Positions 38,510 to 48,115 of a stretch of DNA of 64,000 nt are shown here, piece by piece. The notes under the pieces are model-generated. The model saw only the letters and a list, made by a program, of their open reading frames with translations. It did no database searches and was not told where the DNA came from. Origin of the DNA: Lachnospiraceae bacterium OF09-6 (lineage in GTDB: Bacteria; Bacillota; Clostridia; Lachnospirales; Lachnospiraceae); NCBI GenBank assembly GCA_003435055.1, contig QUMM01000008.1:35801-99800 (forward strand), given 5' to 3'. Position 1 is the first letter of the stretch. Every line of letters begins with the position of its first letter. The position numbers and the translations under genes were made by a program.

Positions 38510-39553
38510 TCAGGCTTTGACTGCCCAGCGCATTTTTGTGGATCTGGCCCGTCCATTGGCTCTGCATTCTTCTGCAGACGGCCGGATCACTTCTCTGGCA
38601 ATATCCTGAAAAATACCTTCTTTATAATAAGCCTGGAACGCTTTCTTCACCAGGCGGTCTTCTCCGGAATGGAATGTCAGGATCGCTATTCTTCCACCCG
38701 GTGCCATGATGTCCGGCAGCTTCTCCAGAAACGCTTCCAGCACTTCAAATTCACTGTTCACATCTATCCGCAATGCCTGGAATGTTCTCTGACAGGTCTT
38801 TTTCAGAATATCCTTCTTTTCTTTATCGTCCGGCAGAAAAGTAAGCGCCCGTTCGATCGCTTCCCGCAGATCTGTGGTCGTCTCAATCTTCCGTCCCTTG
38901 CGGAAGGTCTTCGCCACCTCAGCAGCAATTTTATCTGCATAAGGTTCATCTGAATTCTCCACCAGCATACCCTCCAGCTCTTCCCTGCTCACTTCCCGCA
39001 GACGCTGTGCCGCCGACACACCCTTTTCCGGATTCAGACGCAAATCCAAAGGACCGTCTAATTTATAAGAAAAACCTCTTTCCGGATTGTCAATCTGCAT
39101 AGAGGACACGCCCAGATCTGCCATGCAGAAATCAAACGGACCGTACTCTGCCCCGATCTTATCAATATTGGCAAAGTTCTCCTGAATCGAAGTAAATATC
39201 TCCGGTCCAAACCCGGCTTCCTCCAGACGCTTTGTCGTCTTCACGATCTCGATAGGATCCACATCCAGGGCATACAGATGCCCCTGTCCCTTCAGGCACT
39301 CCATCATCTTGCGGCTGTGCCCGCCATATCCCAATGTGGCATCCAGTCCTTTCTGCCCAGGCTGAATCTGCAGAAAATCCAGGATCTCTTTCACACAGAT
39401 CGAAATATGCATACCCGCCGGTGTACTTCCCTTACTGATCACCTTCGCAACCGTATCCGCATACTTCTCCGGATTCAGTTCCTTATACTTCTCCTCAAAC
39501 TTACGAGGATGCGTACCCTTATATCGGACACGCCGCTTATGTTCCTTTTCCAT
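38510..39553 (-). CDS. RsmH-family methyltransferase, paralogue outside the division cluster
   Basis: 347 residues. An N-terminal basic extension (MEKEHKRRVRYKGTHPRKFEEKY; about 45 residues longer than classical RsmH) precedes the MraW/RsmH SAM-binding fold: LDATLGYGGHSRKMMECL, FDFCMADLGVSSMQID (near 140), and ILTFHSGEDRLVKKAF near the C-terminus. RsmH methylates N4 of C1402 in 16S rRNA. The canonical gene normally sits with ftsL and pbp genes; here the neighbours are lrgAB, so this is probably the second copy that many Clostridia carry, with possibly a different target. Confidence 0.85.
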   Translation of the reverse strand: MEKEHKRRVRYKGTHPRKFEEKYKELNPEKYADTVAKVISKGSTPAGMHISICVKEILDFLQIQPGQKGLDATLGYGGHSRKMMECLKGQGHLYALDVDPIEIVKTTKRLEEAGFGPEIFTSIQENFANIDKIGAEYGPFDFCMADLGVSSMQIDNPERGFSYKLDGPLDLRLNPEKGVSAAQRLREVSREELEGMLVENSDEPYADKIAAEVAKTFRKGRKIETTTDLREAIERALTFLPDDKEKKDILKKTCQRTFQALRIDVNSEFEVLEAFLEKLPDIMAPGGRIAILTFHSGEDRLVKKAFQAYYKEGIFQDIAREVIRPSAEECRANGRARSTKMRWAVKA

Positions 39554-39565
39554 ATTCCCTCCATT

Positions 39566-39599
39566 GGGGACGGTGTTTTCTGGCTTTTTTCCTGTCCCC
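39566..39599. repeat. REP-like palindrome GGGGACGG...GTCCCC
   Basis: GGGGAC (39566-39571) and GTCCCC (39594-39599) enclose a T-rich middle. This resembles repetitive extragenic palindromes associated with REP-type tyrosine transposases. Only one copy is visible here and no transposase gene is near. Confidence 0.3.
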
Positions 39600-39600
39600 T

Positions 39601-40088
39601 GTGGATTTCTCCACCATCTTAAAATTATCGTTTATCTTCGAATTGGTCTTACCAAAAACGTTCACATCCTAGAGTAACACCATAAGCCGAAAATATCCAT
39701 GATAAATTTCAAGTTTTTTCGTATCTTTTTCTATACATGAGATACAATTTGCAGTTCTGATGTATTTCTACCTGCCATATTTCATTCTAAAAGTTTATTT
39801 GTTACATTCGTTGTTCGCCTTTCTTTTAAAACATGGACATAAATCAGTTCGGATTTCACACAAGCTCTGAAAAAACAAAAACATTTACATCCGGGATCAT
39901 ATATTAGACTTCCTGAATCGATTAAGCCACGGAAAAGCTAAAATTAACTGATCTCAGGGTCATATATCGGATATTTAAAGCCAATTAGACCACGGAAAAT
40001 GTAAAATCAACTGATTCCAGGGTAACACACCGAATTTCCAAAACCGGGCCATAGAAAGAAAAGCGGAATTTGTTGAATCTCTGTCCAT
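39601..40088. other. AT-rich intergenic region with degenerate ~64-bp repeats
   Basis: About 490 bases without a gene. From 39893 to about 40065 there are three diverged direct repeats starting GGGATCATATATTAG (39893), GGGTCATATATCGG (39957) and GGGTAACACACCG (40020). The first two share ACGGAAAA-TAAAAT-AACTGAT. Spacing is 64 and 63 bases. No open reading frame or RNA family was recognised. They lie directly downstream of tRNA-Lys. Confidence 0.5.
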
Positions 40089-40094
40089 ACACGC

Positions 40095-40138
40095 AAAAAA
40101 CACCGCCCCCGTGGCTCCCATGTCCACAAAAGCAGTGC
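40095..40138 (-). terminator. terminator of tRNA-Lys
   Basis: CACCGC (40101-40106) and GCAGTG (40132-40137) with an inner GTGG/CCAC pairing, followed on the minus strand by a six-T run. Confidence 0.6.
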
Positions 40139-40144
40139 CTTCAG

Positions 40145-40216
40145 TGCGCGATCAGGGTTCGAACCCTGGACACCCTGATTAAGAGTCAGGTGCTCTGCCA
40201 GCTGAGCTAATCGCGC
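40145..40216 (-). tRNA. tRNA-Lys (anticodon CTT), one base short in the T loop
   Basis: Acceptor GCGCGAT/ATCGCGC, D arm GCTC/GAGC, anticodon stem CCTGA/TCAGG with loop CTCTTAA (anticodon CTT), variable GTGTC, T arm CAGGG/CCCTG. The total is 72 bases because the T loop reads TTCGAA instead of the 7-base TTCGAAC: the C run is CCC, expected CCCC. CCA is not encoded. A promoter and terminator flank it, so the gene is probably functional and the base was lost from the sequence. Confidence 0.88.
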
Positions 40217-40249
40217 TTATTTAGTTGTTGTTCGCTCCGAACAAATGAT

Positions 40250-40278
40250 ATTATATGATATGTTTTTCTATTTTGCAA
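40250..40278 (-). promoter_or_regulatory. promoter of tRNA-Lys
   Basis: On the minus strand TTGCAA (40278-40273), 17-base spacer, perfect TATAAT (40255-40250), about 34 bases before the mature tRNA. Confidence 0.65.
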
Positions 40279-40338
40279 GTGTTTTTTTTTAAATTTTTAC
40301 AATTTTACAATTCTTTTAGACTTTCGAAAAAACCGTGC

Positions 40339-40367
40339 TTGTATGTCTTTTCAAAAGCGGTTATACT
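40339..40367 (+). promoter_or_regulatory. promoter of the AI-2E-type transporter gene
   Basis: TTGTAT (40339-40344), 17-base spacer, TATACT (40362-40367), about 30 bases before the start codon at 40398. Confidence 0.5.
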
Positions 40368-40397
40368 GAGTAAAAAGTGAATTTGCGAGGTAGTAAT

Positions 40398-41606
40398 ATG
40401 AGTCAAAATCGGAATGTTTCACCCGATGACCCATCCAAACTGGATAAGCGTCAGCGCTTTCTTCCCAATAACCGTTACTTCACCATCTGTATTTATGCAG
40501 TAACGGTGATTTTACTGGGAGCTTTGATTATCCGGGTGGTGATGACACCATTTGCTGTCACCAACGGTATCAAGCGTGTGCTGAATGTACTGATGCCATT
40601 TCTGATGGGCGTCCTGATTGCCATGATTATGAATCCGATTATCAATCGGTTTTGCTTTCTCATGGAAAAGTATTTAAAAATAAAAAAGAAAAAGGTGTGC
40701 CGCATCCTGGCCTCTATCCTGGCCTATGTCCTGGTGCTCGGTCTGATCCTGGTCTGTATCATATTCATCGTACCACAGGTATTTTCCAGCATCACTGAAC
40801 TGGTGAATTCTCTGCCGAAGATGTATCGTCTTACTACAGACTTCTTTAACAATCTGCAGCAGCATTTTCCGAATACAGATATGTCAGATATTCAAAAAAC
40901 AGTTAATGATGCTCTGCCGAACCTGATTTCCACCATTCGAAATTTTGCCAGTGATATCGTACCAGCCATATACACCGCTTCTGTATCAATTGTACAGTGG
41001 GTGCTGAATGCCATTGTCGCATTGATTGTTTCTATCTATATATTAGGTGATAAAAAAGGACTGAAAAAATTAATTAAGGTCATCCTGTACAGCTTTGTCC
41101 CGGAAAACTATATCAACGGTTCCATTCAGGTTTTGCGGGAATGTAATAATATCTTCACGAACTTCATGGTCAGCAAGGCACTGGATTCCCTGATCATAGG
41201 CTGTCTGTGCTTTATTCTGATGACCATCTTTGATCTGGATTATGCCGTGCTGATCAGCATTGTGGTCGGCATCACTAATATGATTCCTTACTTTGGTCCG
41301 TTCATCGGTGCTATTCCGGGTTTTCTGATTCTGCTGATTGTGAATCCATGGAAGTCTCTGGGATTCCTGATTATGATACTGATTCTTCAACAGTTTGATG
41401 GTCTGTATCTTGGACCAAAGCTGATGGGAAGCTCCGTCGGTATGAAGCCTTTATGGATTATCATATCCATTACTCTGGGCGGCAAGATCGCCGGTGTCCT
41501 TGGTATGTTCCTGAGTGTTCCGATCGGTGCCATTCTTGTTTACCTGTTTAATCTGCTGATCGACCGGGTTCTGAGCAAAAAAAATATTGATCGGGATAAG
41601 ATCTGA
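40398..41606 (+). CDS. AI-2E family transporter (PerM/UPF0118)
   Basis: 402 residues from ATG at 40398 (GAGG 8 bases upstream; a GTG at 40377 is less likely). About eight membrane segments, with the family motifs SIYILGDKKGLKKL near residue 215 and NMIPYFGPFIGAIPGFLI near residue 295, and GSSVGMKPLWIIISITLGGKIAGVLGM near the C-terminus. The name derives from TqsA of E. coli; many members are Na+/H+ antiporters or have unknown substrates. Its original terminator has been split by the mobile element that starts at 41651. Confidence 0.85.
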   Translation: MSQNRNVSPDDPSKLDKRQRFLPNNRYFTICIYAVTVILLGALIIRVVMTPFAVTNGIKRVLNVLMPFLMGVLIAMIMNPIINRFCFLMEKYLKIKKKKVCRILASILAYVLVLGLILVCIIFIVPQVFSSITELVNSLPKMYRLTTDFFNNLQQHFPNTDMSDIQKTVNDALPNLISTIRNFASDIVPAIYTASVSIVQWVLNAIVALIVSIYILGDKKGLKKLIKVILYSFVPENYINGSIQVLRECNNIFTNFMVSKALDSLIIGCLCFILMTIFDLDYAVLISIVVGITNMIPYFGPFIGAIPGFLILLIVNPWKSLGFLIMILILQQFDGLYLGPKLMGSSVGMKPLWIIISITLGGKIAGVLGMFLSVPIGAILVYLFNLLIDRVLSKKNIDRDKI

Positions 41607-41639
41607 GCAGACAGGTTTTCTTCCTGTTTTACCGTTTAG

Positions 41640-41677
41640 AAAAGCAGCTGACCATCGAGGCGGCACTCATAAGACAG
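41640..41677. repeat. left attachment site (attL) of the 7.2-kb element
   Basis: Chromosomal half-terminator AAAAGCAGCTG (41640-41650), the core ACCATC (41651-41656), then the element-side arm ACTCATAAGACAG (41665-41677), which is an inverted copy (12 of 13) of the arm at the right end. Found by comparing both junctions. Confidence 0.75.
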
Positions 41678-41696
41678 TATTAGAAATGTTTTCGGG

Positions 41697-43636
<1,940 letters not shown>

Positions 43637-43756
43637 TCCTTTCCCGTCCTTTCTAAAGATAAAACTGAATAGCAAGCATAGAAAACGGATAGCCGTTCTC
43701 GTAAAATGTCCGCCTGTCGTCGTTGCATTTTGCCTGTTGGGAAGTGTCCCAAACCC

Positions 43757-44098
43757 TCATTTTGTTAATCCTTTGAATTGCAGTAACAGCCGCCGTTCCA
43801 GCCGCCAGACTTCTTCCATGACGCGCTTCATCTCGTCCATGTCGTCGGCGTAAATCCGCCCTGTTTCATTGATACGCTTTGCAATCTGATTGACGTTCAC
43901 TCCAATTTTTTGAAGCTGCGCCGTATGCCCTTTGACTTCCTGTAAATCAAGTGTGATTATGTACCCGTCAATGAGCATTTTCCGGGCGTAGGCGGAGAGA
44001 TTGAGCGTCGGTATCTGTTGCATTTTTTCCTCAATCAACGCCCGTTCTTCCTCTGTTACCCGAATAATGATTTGCACGTTTCGTTTCCTGTTTTCCAT
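43757..44098 (-). CDS. mobilization protein MobC (relaxosome accessory)
   Basis: 113 residues: N-terminal ribbon-helix-helix (KRNVQIIIRVTEEERALIEEKMQQIP) and the MobC signature LSAYARKMLIDGYI followed by GVNVNQIAKRINETGRIY. It helps a relaxase open the oriT. In intact relatives the relaxase gene follows, often overlapping the stop; here 120 bases separate the stop from the TnpW-like gene, and no relaxase is present anywhere in the element. Confidence 0.8.
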   Translation of the reverse strand: MENRKRNVQIIIRVTEEERALIEEKMQQIPTLNLSAYARKMLIDGYIITLDLQEVKGHTAQLQKIGVNVNQIAKRINETGRIYADDMDEMKRVMEEVWRLERRLLLQFKGLTK

Positions 44099-44099
44099 G

Positions 44100-44210
44100 A
44101 GTAGCCCCCTTTCGCTAACAAGACGTTTGCACGCGGTATTTCTGCCCGCTTTGTGATAGTTTTTCTTTCACTACCTACAACACCGCACATAGCGGTTTTG
44201 CCAAAGATTT
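44100..44210. other. possible oriT region upstream of mobC
   Basis: Between divergent mobC and the AraC gene. Contains the inverted repeat CACCGCACATAGCGGTT (near 44180-44198) and a GTGATAG/CACTAC-like pairing (44153-44174). Position directly upstream of mobC is where oriT usually lies in these elements. No nic site could be confirmed. Confidence 0.3.
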
Positions 44211-44401
44211 TAGAAAAATTTTATATTTTCCCTTTCTCACTTTTAAATACGACGGGAATCGTAAAATGCCAAAATAGAGAAAGAAAGTTTGCAACAAAAT
44301 TTTTATTCATTTACACTATTTATGAGTTTACAAAAGAGCGCATTAAAAGCGAGGAAAAACAAGTAATAAAAAGGTATGCTTATAGTAAAGGAGGCACGCA
44401 A

Positions 44402-45283
44402 ATGGAATGGTTGAAAAAGTTAAGCGCAGCCATAGACTATATAGAAAATAATTTAGACAGTGATATATCGTATGACGAAGCTGCGAAAATCGCCTGCTGT
44501 TCGACTTTTTACTTTCAACGGATTTTTTCTTATGTAGCGGGCGTTTCATTGTCAGAATATATCCGGCGCAGACGAATGACACAGGCAGCGTTTGAATTGC
44601 AAAGGACGGGCGCGAAAGTGATTGATATTGCCTTAAAATATGGATATTCTTCTCCGACTTCATTTAACAGGGCATTTCAGAGCGTTCACAATATCACACC
44701 CGCTGCTGCACGCAGTATAGGGAACACGTTCAATGCTTATCCGGCAATTCGCTTTTCAGTTCAAGTTACAGGAGGAAACGCTATGACATATCACATTATC
44801 CAAAAACAATCCATGCGTATGGTGGGTGTCCGTATTCCATTAGTAGAGGACATGGAGGAAAATTACAAAATTATTCCAAAATTTTGGAAGTCTGTTTTGA
44901 ACAGTAATCTATTTTCGGAAGTATGCAACTTGTCAAATCAATCTCCCAAAGGAGTATTAGGCGTTAGCGTTTATGAAAATCCCCAAAGGATATTTTATTA
45001 TATTGCAGTAGCCACGAATGAACCTGCTCCGTCCGGTATGTTTGAATTTGAAATTCCATCTGCTACATGGGCTGTTTTTGAAAACAAAGGTTATTTTAAA
45101 GAGAATGTGCAAAACATTTTCAGAAGATTTTATACAGAATGGCTGCCATTTTCGGGATATGAATATGCAGGACTTCCAGATGTAGAAGTATATCCTATCT
45201 GCAAAGGAACGCCGGTAAGCGGTCATTCCGAAGTGTGGATTTCCATTAAAAAAGACAAGGAGGACGGAACGTGTATCATTTAA
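44402..45283 (+). CDS. AraC-family regulator with GyrI-like effector-binding domain
   Basis: 293 residues from ATG at 44402 behind AAAGGAGG (the reading extends upstream to 44153 without a site). Two helix-turn-helix motifs of AraC type (ISYDEAAKIACCSTFYFQRIFSYV and VIDIALKYGYSSPTSFNRAFQ, residues 20-95), then a GyrI/Rob-like effector domain starting MTYHIIQKQSMRMVGVRIPL. Such Rob/BmrR-like proteins respond to small hydrophobic or cationic molecules. Its end overlaps the C45 hydrolase start by 13 bases, so they are co-translated. Confidence 0.85.
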   Translation: MEWLKKLSAAIDYIENNLDSDISYDEAAKIACCSTFYFQRIFSYVAGVSLSEYIRRRRMTQAAFELQRTGAKVIDIALKYGYSSPTSFNRAFQSVHNITPAAARSIGNTFNAYPAIRFSVQVTGGNAMTYHIIQKQSMRMVGVRIPLVEDMEENYKIIPKFWKSVLNSNLFSEVCNLSNQSPKGVLGVSVYENPQRIFYYIAVATNEPAPSGMFEFEIPSATWAVFENKGYFKENVQNIFRRFYTEWLPFSGYEYAGLPDVEVYPICKGTPVSGHSEVWISIKKDKEDGTCII

Positions 45284-46314
45284 GACTGAAAGGCGACCAT
45301 TATCAGATGGGCGTCAAGAGAGGAAAGATTTTTCAAAAAAACAATATCATATTCCCGCTACATCTTGATAATTTTCAGCTTGAGCATGGAAGAAAAAGTG
45401 AACAGATATTGAAAGAGTTTTTCCCCGAAGTATGTGAAGAAATAAGAGGTGTTAGCGATACAGTCGGTGTCAGCTATCTATCCTTTGTATCATGGATGTT
45501 ATGTATGGGCTGCTGTATGTATAATCTGGAAGATAATATCCCCGTAGAGATTAGGGGGTGTACGGCTTTTGCCTATTTCAAAGACAATAGCGTAATTTAT
45601 GGCAGAAATAATGATTTGCCGCCATATTTAAAAAACGGAAGTAAAAGTGAAATCTATTCCCCATTGAACGGAAACAGATTTAATATAACGACATCTTCTT
45701 TCATTAACGGGGAAGAAGGGATAAATGAACATGGATTAGCGGTTGCAATGACTTTTGTAATGACAAGTCTGGAAAATATACAAGCGGGCTTTAATTCATG
45801 TTTTATCGTAAGGTATCTGCTTGAAAAAGCGAACAGCACAGAAAATGCGCTGCTTCTGCTGATGAAGCTGCCGGTAGCGTCTAACTGCAATATCCTTATC
45901 GCAGATAAGAACGGAGAAATGATTGTCGTTGAATGTACGCCTTATGAAAAAAGAATCCGAAAAGCTGTAAGCATGGATAATGGTAAGATTGTGTGTACTG
46001 TTAATAGCTTTACATCTGATGAAATGAAGCGGCACGACGCAGCTAAGGGGAACGATTACCATTCTGCGAAACGATATGATACTGTTATGGAGAGTTTCAG
46101 CACTCATATAAAAGGAAATCTGATTGAAGCGACCGAACAGCTTCTAAAAGGCGATTATGGGTTTATGTGCCAATATGATGAACCTGATTTTGAAACGGTC
46201 TGGAGTTCTGTATTTGATTTGAAAAATCTGATGATATATCGGGCGGAGGGCAACCCACGAAAAAAGAAATTTGTCGTAGATAGCAGATTACATGACGTTG
46301 TGCAAAGAAAATAA
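45271..46314 (+). CDS. C45-family (acyl-CoA:6-APA acyltransferase-like) Ntn hydrolase
   Basis: 347 residues. The likely nucleophile after processing is the Cys of RGCTAFAYFKDN near residue 95; the Ntn fold then continues with IYGRNNDLPPYL, INEHGLAVAMTF and CNILIADKNGEMIVVE. In the family, autocleavage before Cys exposes the N-terminal nucleophile and the enzyme acts on amide bonds of acylated small molecules. Partnered with the Rob-like regulator in a mobile element, it could detoxify an acyl-amide compound; that is inference. Confidence 0.75.
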   Translation: MYHLRLKGDHYQMGVKRGKIFQKNNIIFPLHLDNFQLEHGRKSEQILKEFFPEVCEEIRGVSDTVGVSYLSFVSWMLCMGCCMYNLEDNIPVEIRGCTAFAYFKDNSVIYGRNNDLPPYLKNGSKSEIYSPLNGNRFNITTSSFINGEEGINEHGLAVAMTFVMTSLENIQAGFNSCFIVRYLLEKANSTENALLLLMKLPVASNCNILIADKNGEMIVVECTPYEKRIRKAVSMDNGKIVCTVNSFTSDEMKRHDAAKGNDYHSAKRYDTVMESFSTHIKGNLIEATEQLLKGDYGFMCQYDEPDFETVWSSVFDLKNLMIYRAEGNPRKKKFVVDSRLHDVVQRK

Positions 46315-46507
46315 AATTTCAGAAAAATATCACTGGATAATGTGTCCTGTCTGCAATAACAAAACACGCAATAAAATCAGAGAGGACACAGTTTTGATAA
46401 ATTTTCCGTTGTATTGCCCCAAATGCAAGCAGGAAACATTGATTAACCTGCGACAATTTTATATTTCGGTTATCAAAGAGCCAGACGCACAGACGCAGAG
46501 CCGATAG
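46292..46507 (+). CDS. cysteine-rich KTR domain protein
   Basis: 71 residues with a four-cysteine zinc motif CPVC...CPKC and the name-giving KTR in NNKTRNKIREDTVLINFPLY; the tail EPDAQTQSR is typical of this family, widespread in Tn916/Tn1549-type elements of Firmicutes. Function unknown. It overlaps the end of the hydrolase gene; a later start near WIMCPVC cannot be excluded. Confidence 0.75.
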   Translation: MTLCKENKISEKYHWIMCPVCNNKTRNKIREDTVLINFPLYCPKCKQETLINLRQFYISVIKEPDAQTQSR

Positions 46508-46540
46508 CACGCTTGAAACATAGCGGCTATCGGCTTTTTC
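46499..46540 (+). terminator. terminator after the KTR gene
   Basis: AGCCGATAG (46499-46507) pairs with CTATCGGCT (46527-46535), followed by five T residues. Confidence 0.8.
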
Positions 46541-46561
46541 CTTTTAGACGGAGGTTTTATT

Positions 46562-46612
46562 ATGTCACTTGCCGTTATACAAGCATTATCGAACTCGTTA
46601 AAAAAAGCCTAA
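46562..46612 (+). CDS. 16-residue leader-type peptide upstream of the sigma gene
   Basis: MSLAVIQALSNSLKKA with a strong GGAGG ribosome site about 10 bases before ATG and an immediate TAA. Followed by a hairpin (46689-46723) and then the Tn916-like sigma gene. It may be a leader peptide controlling that hairpin, as is known in Tn916 for its own leader, or the stub of a deleted gene. Confidence 0.35.
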   Translation: MSLAVIQALSNSLKKA

Positions 46613-46688
46613 CCAACACAACGGAAATTTCTGCCCATGAGTATGAACTGTCAGTACATTATACATACTCTTATAAATCACATTATTC

Positions 46689-46723
46689 AAACGCCTATGT
46701 AGCTTTGTGCTGCATGGGCGTTT
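46689..46723 (+). other. hairpin before the sigma-factor gene
   Basis: AAACGCC (46689-46695) pairs with GGCGTTT (46717-46723), with inner ATG/CAT and AGC/GCT pairs. Followed by TGTTG, not a clean T run, so attenuator use is uncertain. Confidence 0.4.
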
Positions 46724-46766
46724 GTTGTAATAGCCCCCTACTGGGAAGAAAGGGGGTGATGAAAAA

Positions 46767-47225
46767 ATGAGGTATTCTGAACAATTCATGGAGCGCGTCG
46801 AATGTTCTTTTGCTGCCTTTTGTAAGGTTGTTCTCCGCAACGCGGCAATCAGTGCATACCGCGATTTAGGACGGAAACAGAAACGCGAAGTATCACTTGA
46901 CTATCTGATGTCCGAAACGTCCTTTGAACCGTTTATAACAGACAATTACTTTGAACAGTATGACAAGCCGACCATCTTTGTTGTGAAAGGGCAAGAAATT
47001 ATTATTGCAAGTGAACGTTTAGCCGACGCATTATTGAAATTGCCGGAGCAACGGCGGACTGTTCTGCTGATGTATTTCTTCCTCGGTTATACTGATACAG
47101 AAGTCGGGAACGAGTACGGACGAAGCAGAAGTACAGCGAATTACTGGAAACACGCGGCATTGAAGCAGTTGAGAAAGGAATGGTTAAAATCAGAGCATGA
47201 GGAACAAGAAGCTGATACCCTTTGA
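46767..47225 (+). CDS. sigma-70-like factor of Tn916 Orf7 type
   Basis: 152 residues. Region 4-like helix-turn-helix in LLKLPEQRRTVLLMYFFLGYTDTEVGNEYGRSRSTANYWK (residues 88-130); the N-terminal part FCKVVLRNAAISAYRDLGRKQKREVSLDYL is that of the small sigma-like regulators of Tn916/Tn1549 elements. It probably drives excision/transfer genes, most of which are missing here. Stop overlaps the next gene by 29 bases. Confidence 0.82.
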   Translation: MRYSEQFMERVECSFAAFCKVVLRNAAISAYRDLGRKQKREVSLDYLMSETSFEPFITDNYFEQYDKPTIFVVKGQEIIIASERLADALLKLPEQRRTVLLMYFFLGYTDTEVGNEYGRSRSTANYWKHAALKQLRKEWLKSEHEEQEADTL

Positions 47226-47400
47226 AGTCATTGAAAAAACGATTGCCGGAGAGCCGGACGCAATAGACGCGGTACTGCGGCACTACACAGGACGCATTAA
47301 ATACCTGTCTACCTATCGGGGACATATCAATGACGATATTCAAGACCGTCTGAAAGCACAGCTTATCAAAGCTATCCTGCAATTTCGTTTTGACAGGTAG
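47197..47400 (+). CDS. helix-turn-helix protein of Tn916 Orf8 type
   Basis: 67 residues, IPFEVIEKTIAGEPDAIDAVLRHYTGRIKYLST, a characteristic N-terminal helix pair of the small transposon regulators that follow the sigma-like gene. In Tn916, it works with the preceding protein in transfer control. A strong terminator ends the unit. Confidence 0.78.
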   Translation: MRNKKLIPFEVIEKTIAGEPDAIDAVLRHYTGRIKYLSTYRGHINDDIQDRLKAQLIKAILQFRFDR

Positions 47401-47408
47401 GGAGTAAC

Positions 47409-47476
47409 AAAGACAGAAAAAGCCGTCAAGGATAAAATGCACGCTTGCGCGTCCTTGACGGCTTTCCCTGTCTTTG
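47409..47476 (+). terminator. strong terminator after the sigma/HTH pair
   Basis: Two-part stem: AAAGACAG with CTGTCTTT and AAGCCGTCAAGGA with TCCTTGACGGCTT. It insulates the two-gene module that follows. Confidence 0.8.
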
Positions 47477-47725
47477 CTGTTGGGCAGCTAAGAGAGCGCA
47501 ATCGGATAGACCGCTTACGCTCTCTGCCATTATGGAATGTTACGCGGTAGAGGTTGATTTTTCCTTGATTTATGCGGCTTTTAGTGCGTTTTCAAGGCAA
47601 ATTAAGGGTTTTATACTCACACATTCAAAAATGGTGTTTTACTGCGTAACATTTTTATATGAATTTAGTTGTCCTTTAAACTCAAAAATAGTATAATAAA
47701 ATATCTGAACGAAAGGAGTTTAATC
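47477..47725 (+). promoter_or_regulatory. intergenic region with promoter of the AbiTii-like module
   Basis: TTGTCC (47669-47674), 17-base spacer, perfect TATAAT (47692-47697), then AAAGGAG (47712-47718) before the start codon at 47726. The region is AT-rich. A reading frame from 47445 has no ribosome site and no domain and was not accepted. Confidence 0.55.
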
Positions 47726-48103
47726 ATGGAAAAAGATTTATCTAATCAAGAACAGGATAGCTATGCGGTTAATATTCAAGGTAATATAAATGGCGTTCAA
47801 ATACAACAAGGAACTACAAACTCGTCACAATTCCAAAATGTCAATCGAGTATTTGATTATGATAAGGTCGCAGAAATTTTAAACGAAATTGGCAAATATG
47901 TACCAATGTTTGCTGATACATACGGTCAAGATTGTAAAATAGCTGAAAATGCTTTAAATGAGGCAAAAGAGGCCGTTTTGGCTAGAGAAAATCCTTCAAA
48001 AATAAAAAAAGCACTATCTATTTTGAAAGATGTTTCTTTAAGAGTGTCGAGCAGCCTTATAGCAACTGGAATTTTAGCGTTATTGAAGCAGATAGGCGTT
48101 TAG
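47726..48103 (+). CDS. small protein with N-terminal QIQQGTTNS motif, partner of AbiTii-like protein
   Basis: 125 residues, no known domain. Residues 16-35 read as a Gly/Asn/Gln-rich strand-turn motif whose core is QIQQGTTNS (25-33). Residues 40-105 are helical and charged (AEILNEIGKYVPMFADTYG, ALNEAKEAVLARE). The C-terminal 20 residues (SSSLIATGILALLKQIGV) form a hydrophobic helix, which could meet the membrane. Only 12 bases separate it from the next gene, whose C-terminus carries the matching motif QIQQATTNS. Base composition is clearly more AT-rich than the recombinase and MobC genes. Function unknown; probably one half of a defence or toxin-type pair (inference). Confidence 0.75.
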   Translation: MEKDLSNQEQDSYAVNIQGNINGVQIQQGTTNSSQFQNVNRVFDYDKVAEILNEIGKYVPMFADTYGQDCKIAENALNEAKEAVLARENPSKIKKALSILKDVSLRVSSSLIATGILALLKQIGV

Positions 48104-48115
48104 AGGTAAATATAT

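Noticed and set aside
47445..47696. 83-codon frame MRVLDGFPCLCC... before the AbiTii-like module
   Set aside because: Starts inside a terminator stem and overlaps the module promoter; no ribosome site or domain.
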